A stretch of DNA of 7,432 nt from Bacteroidota bacterium (lineage in GTDB: Bacteria > Bacteroidota > Ignavibacteria > Kapaibacteriales > Kapaibacteriaceae). The stretch is from assembly GCA_003488525.1 (NCBI GenBank), contig DNLG01000123.1:6357-13788 (forward strand). Direction: 5' to 3'. A program made the position numbers and the translations under genes. Under the pieces are notes generated by a model that did not search any database, had not been told where the DNA came from, and worked only from the letters and a program-made list of their open reading frames with translations. This document shows positions 6,730-7,432 of this stretch, one piece after another. Position 1 is the first letter of the stretch. Each line of letters begins with the position of its first letter.

Positions 6730-7293
6730 ATGAAACAGTTCCTGGTTGCTCTCACCGTTAGCGCCGTCATTGTCGGCTACTGGCTCTATCGCCCGGAAGG
6801 CGCTTCGGCCTCTGGCGCGGCTGGCGCCTCGGGTGGCGTCTTTCCTGTGTCAGGCGTTAAGACAGCAGCCTCGGGTAAGGCCGTGGATTTCACATGGACG
6901 GACGCCGATGGACGTCAGCGCTCTTTTTCTGAGGTTGCCGCCGGGAAGACTGTCCTGCTCAACATCTGGGCCACCTGGTGTCCGCCGTGCCGACGGGAGA
7001 TACCTGACCTTGTCACGATCTCCAAGGACATGGCCTCCAAAGGCGTGGTCGTTATCGGCGTCGCCCTCGATGACAAGCCAGATGCTCTCAACATCGTCAA
7101 GACGTACGCCGAGCGCAATGGCATCGCTTACATGAATGTGCTTGATGCCGACAAGAAGATCGCCGAGGCCTATGGTGGCATTCAGGCGGTCCCGACGACA
7201 TTCATCATCGACCGTCAGGGTGCGATCGCCCAGAAGATCGTTGGCTCTATGCCGAAGGATGCCTTTGTTGCCGCACTTCAGAAGGCGATGTAA
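6730..7293 (+). CDS. Membrane-anchored TlpA/ResA-like thioredoxin family protein
   Basis: This 187-residue thiol-disulfide oxidoreductase acts outside the cytoplasmic membrane. Residues 4-20 are an uncleaved-looking hydrophobic anchor after MKQ, followed by a Gly/Ala/Ser-rich linker (about 24-50). The thioredoxin fold starts near VDFTWTDADG (52-61), with the active site WCPPC at 83-87 (Cys84, Cys87) after LLNIWAT. The cis-proline loop is AVPTTFIID (153-161; Pro155). The segment DDKPDALNIVKTYAERNG (114-131) is the extra helical insertion seen in TlpA/ResA proteins compared with plain thioredoxin. Relatives reduce apocytochrome c or other periplasmic disulfides; the specific partner is not shown here, and no cytochrome-maturation gene is in the window. 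The 1-bp gap to the anti-sigma gene implies cotranscription with the sigma unit. It is the last plus-strand gene before a terminator-like hairpin. Confidence 0.92.
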   Translation: MKQFLVALTVSAVIVGYWLYRPEGASASGAAGASGGVFPVSGVKTAASGKAVDFTWTDADGRQRSFSEVAAGKTVLLNIWATWCPPCRREIPDLVTISKDMASKGVVVIGVALDDKPDALNIVKTYAERNGIAYMNVLDADKKIAEAYGGIQAVPTTFIIDRQGAIAQKIVGSMPKDAFVAALQKAM

Positions 7294-7303
7294 CACAGGC
7301 CCC

Positions 7304-7432
7304 CTACCAGACCTGCAAGATCATCGACGGCTCCCGAACAACGGGAGCCGTCGTCGTTTTGATCAGTTCCGAGAGTTCATCGCGTAGTGTTCGCACCGCA
7401 TTCTCGTCAGACGCATGCACCGTTGCAAGGGG
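7304..7432 (-). CDS. Thymidine/pyrimidine-nucleoside phosphorylase, C-terminal end (partial)
   Basis: Reading the minus strand from the window edge gives 42 residues in an open frame ending at TAG (7306-7304). The first residues, PLATVHASDEN, match the C-terminal domain of thymidine and pyrimidine-nucleoside phosphorylases (E. coli DeoA has PLAVIHAKDEN at this place, from memory). An amphipathic helix (AVRTLRDELSELI) and a short tail ending SMILQVW follow. The enzyme family splits pyrimidine nucleosides with phosphate into base and (deoxy)ribose-1-phosphate in the cytoplasm. Active-site residues and start lie outside the window, so thymidine-specific and broader pyrimidine enzymes cannot be separated. 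The gene converges on the thioredoxin-like gene with only 10 bp between the two stops. The codons for its tail contain the terminator hairpin of the plus-strand operon. Confidence 0.7.
   Translation of the reverse strand, partial: PLATVHASDENAVRTLRDELSELIKTTTAPVVREPSMILQVW
7325..7360 (+). terminator. Intrinsic terminator of the plus-strand operon
   Basis: A perfect 12-bp stem, cgacggctcccg (7325-7336) with cgggagccgtcg (7342-7353), closes a five-base loop aacaa. It is followed on the plus strand by tcgtttt (7354-7360). It sits 31 bases after the stop of the thioredoxin-like gene. Read on the minus strand, no T-run follows the stem, so it should act mainly on plus-strand transcripts. The whole hairpin is within the coding sequence of the convergent phosphorylase gene. 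Confidence 0.75.

Noticed and set aside
6778..6880. Gly/Ala/Ser-coding GC-rich stretch that looks like a short repeat
   Set aside because: It is an ordinary flexible linker between the membrane anchor and the thioredoxin domain, with no regular repeat unit.

Overview
The window reads as a gene-dense bacterial chromosome segment of moderate-to-high GC (mid-50s % by eye). It holds seven tandem plus-strand genes and the 3' end of one convergent minus-strand gene. The best lineage clue is the first, partial gene, whose last ~45 residues look like a type IX secretion (T9SS) C-terminal sorting domain. That system is restricted to the Bacteroidota/Chlorobiota/Ignavibacteria-Kapabacteria side of the tree. 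Weak or absent Shine-Dalgarno sites at several starts fit this. The assignment is inferred; there is no rRNA or marker gene in the window to fix it.

Layout: (1) 1-165, C-terminal end of a probable T9SS-secreted protein. (2) 212-1195, extended SDR (NAD(P)-dependent epimerase/dehydratase/reductase). (3) 1192-3735, membrane-anchored penicillin-acylase-family Ntn hydrolase, joined to the SDR by an ATGA start/stop overlap. (4) A 59-bp gap with a perfect 10-bp inverted repeat that includes the acylase stop codon. (5) 3795-5276, leucyl aminopeptidase PepA (M17) with all metal and catalytic residues. (6) 5289-5867, ECF-type sigma factor with a probable TTG start. (7) 5907-6728, single-span membrane protein that is very probably its anti-sigma factor. 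(8) 6730-7293, membrane-anchored TlpA/ResA-like thioredoxin. (9) 7304-7432 minus strand, C-terminal end of a thymidine/pyrimidine-nucleoside phosphorylase. The 10-bp convergent gap is too short for a terminator; a strong 12-bp hairpin with a T-tract, oriented to end the plus-strand operon, lies inside the phosphorylase coding sequence.

Functionally, the sigma, anti-sigma and thioredoxin genes form a tight block (39-bp and 1-bp gaps) that suggests an envelope-stress or redox-sensing unit. The anti-sigma's cytoplasmic part has no cysteines, so it is not a zinc-binding (ZAS) type. The SDR and acylase look translationally coupled, but their substrates cannot be read from sequence. All gaps between genes are under 100 bp, and I saw no tRNA, rRNA, CRISPR, IS element or prophage sequence. 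Most of the window is ordinary core or housekeeping content; I did not find a clearly novel system.
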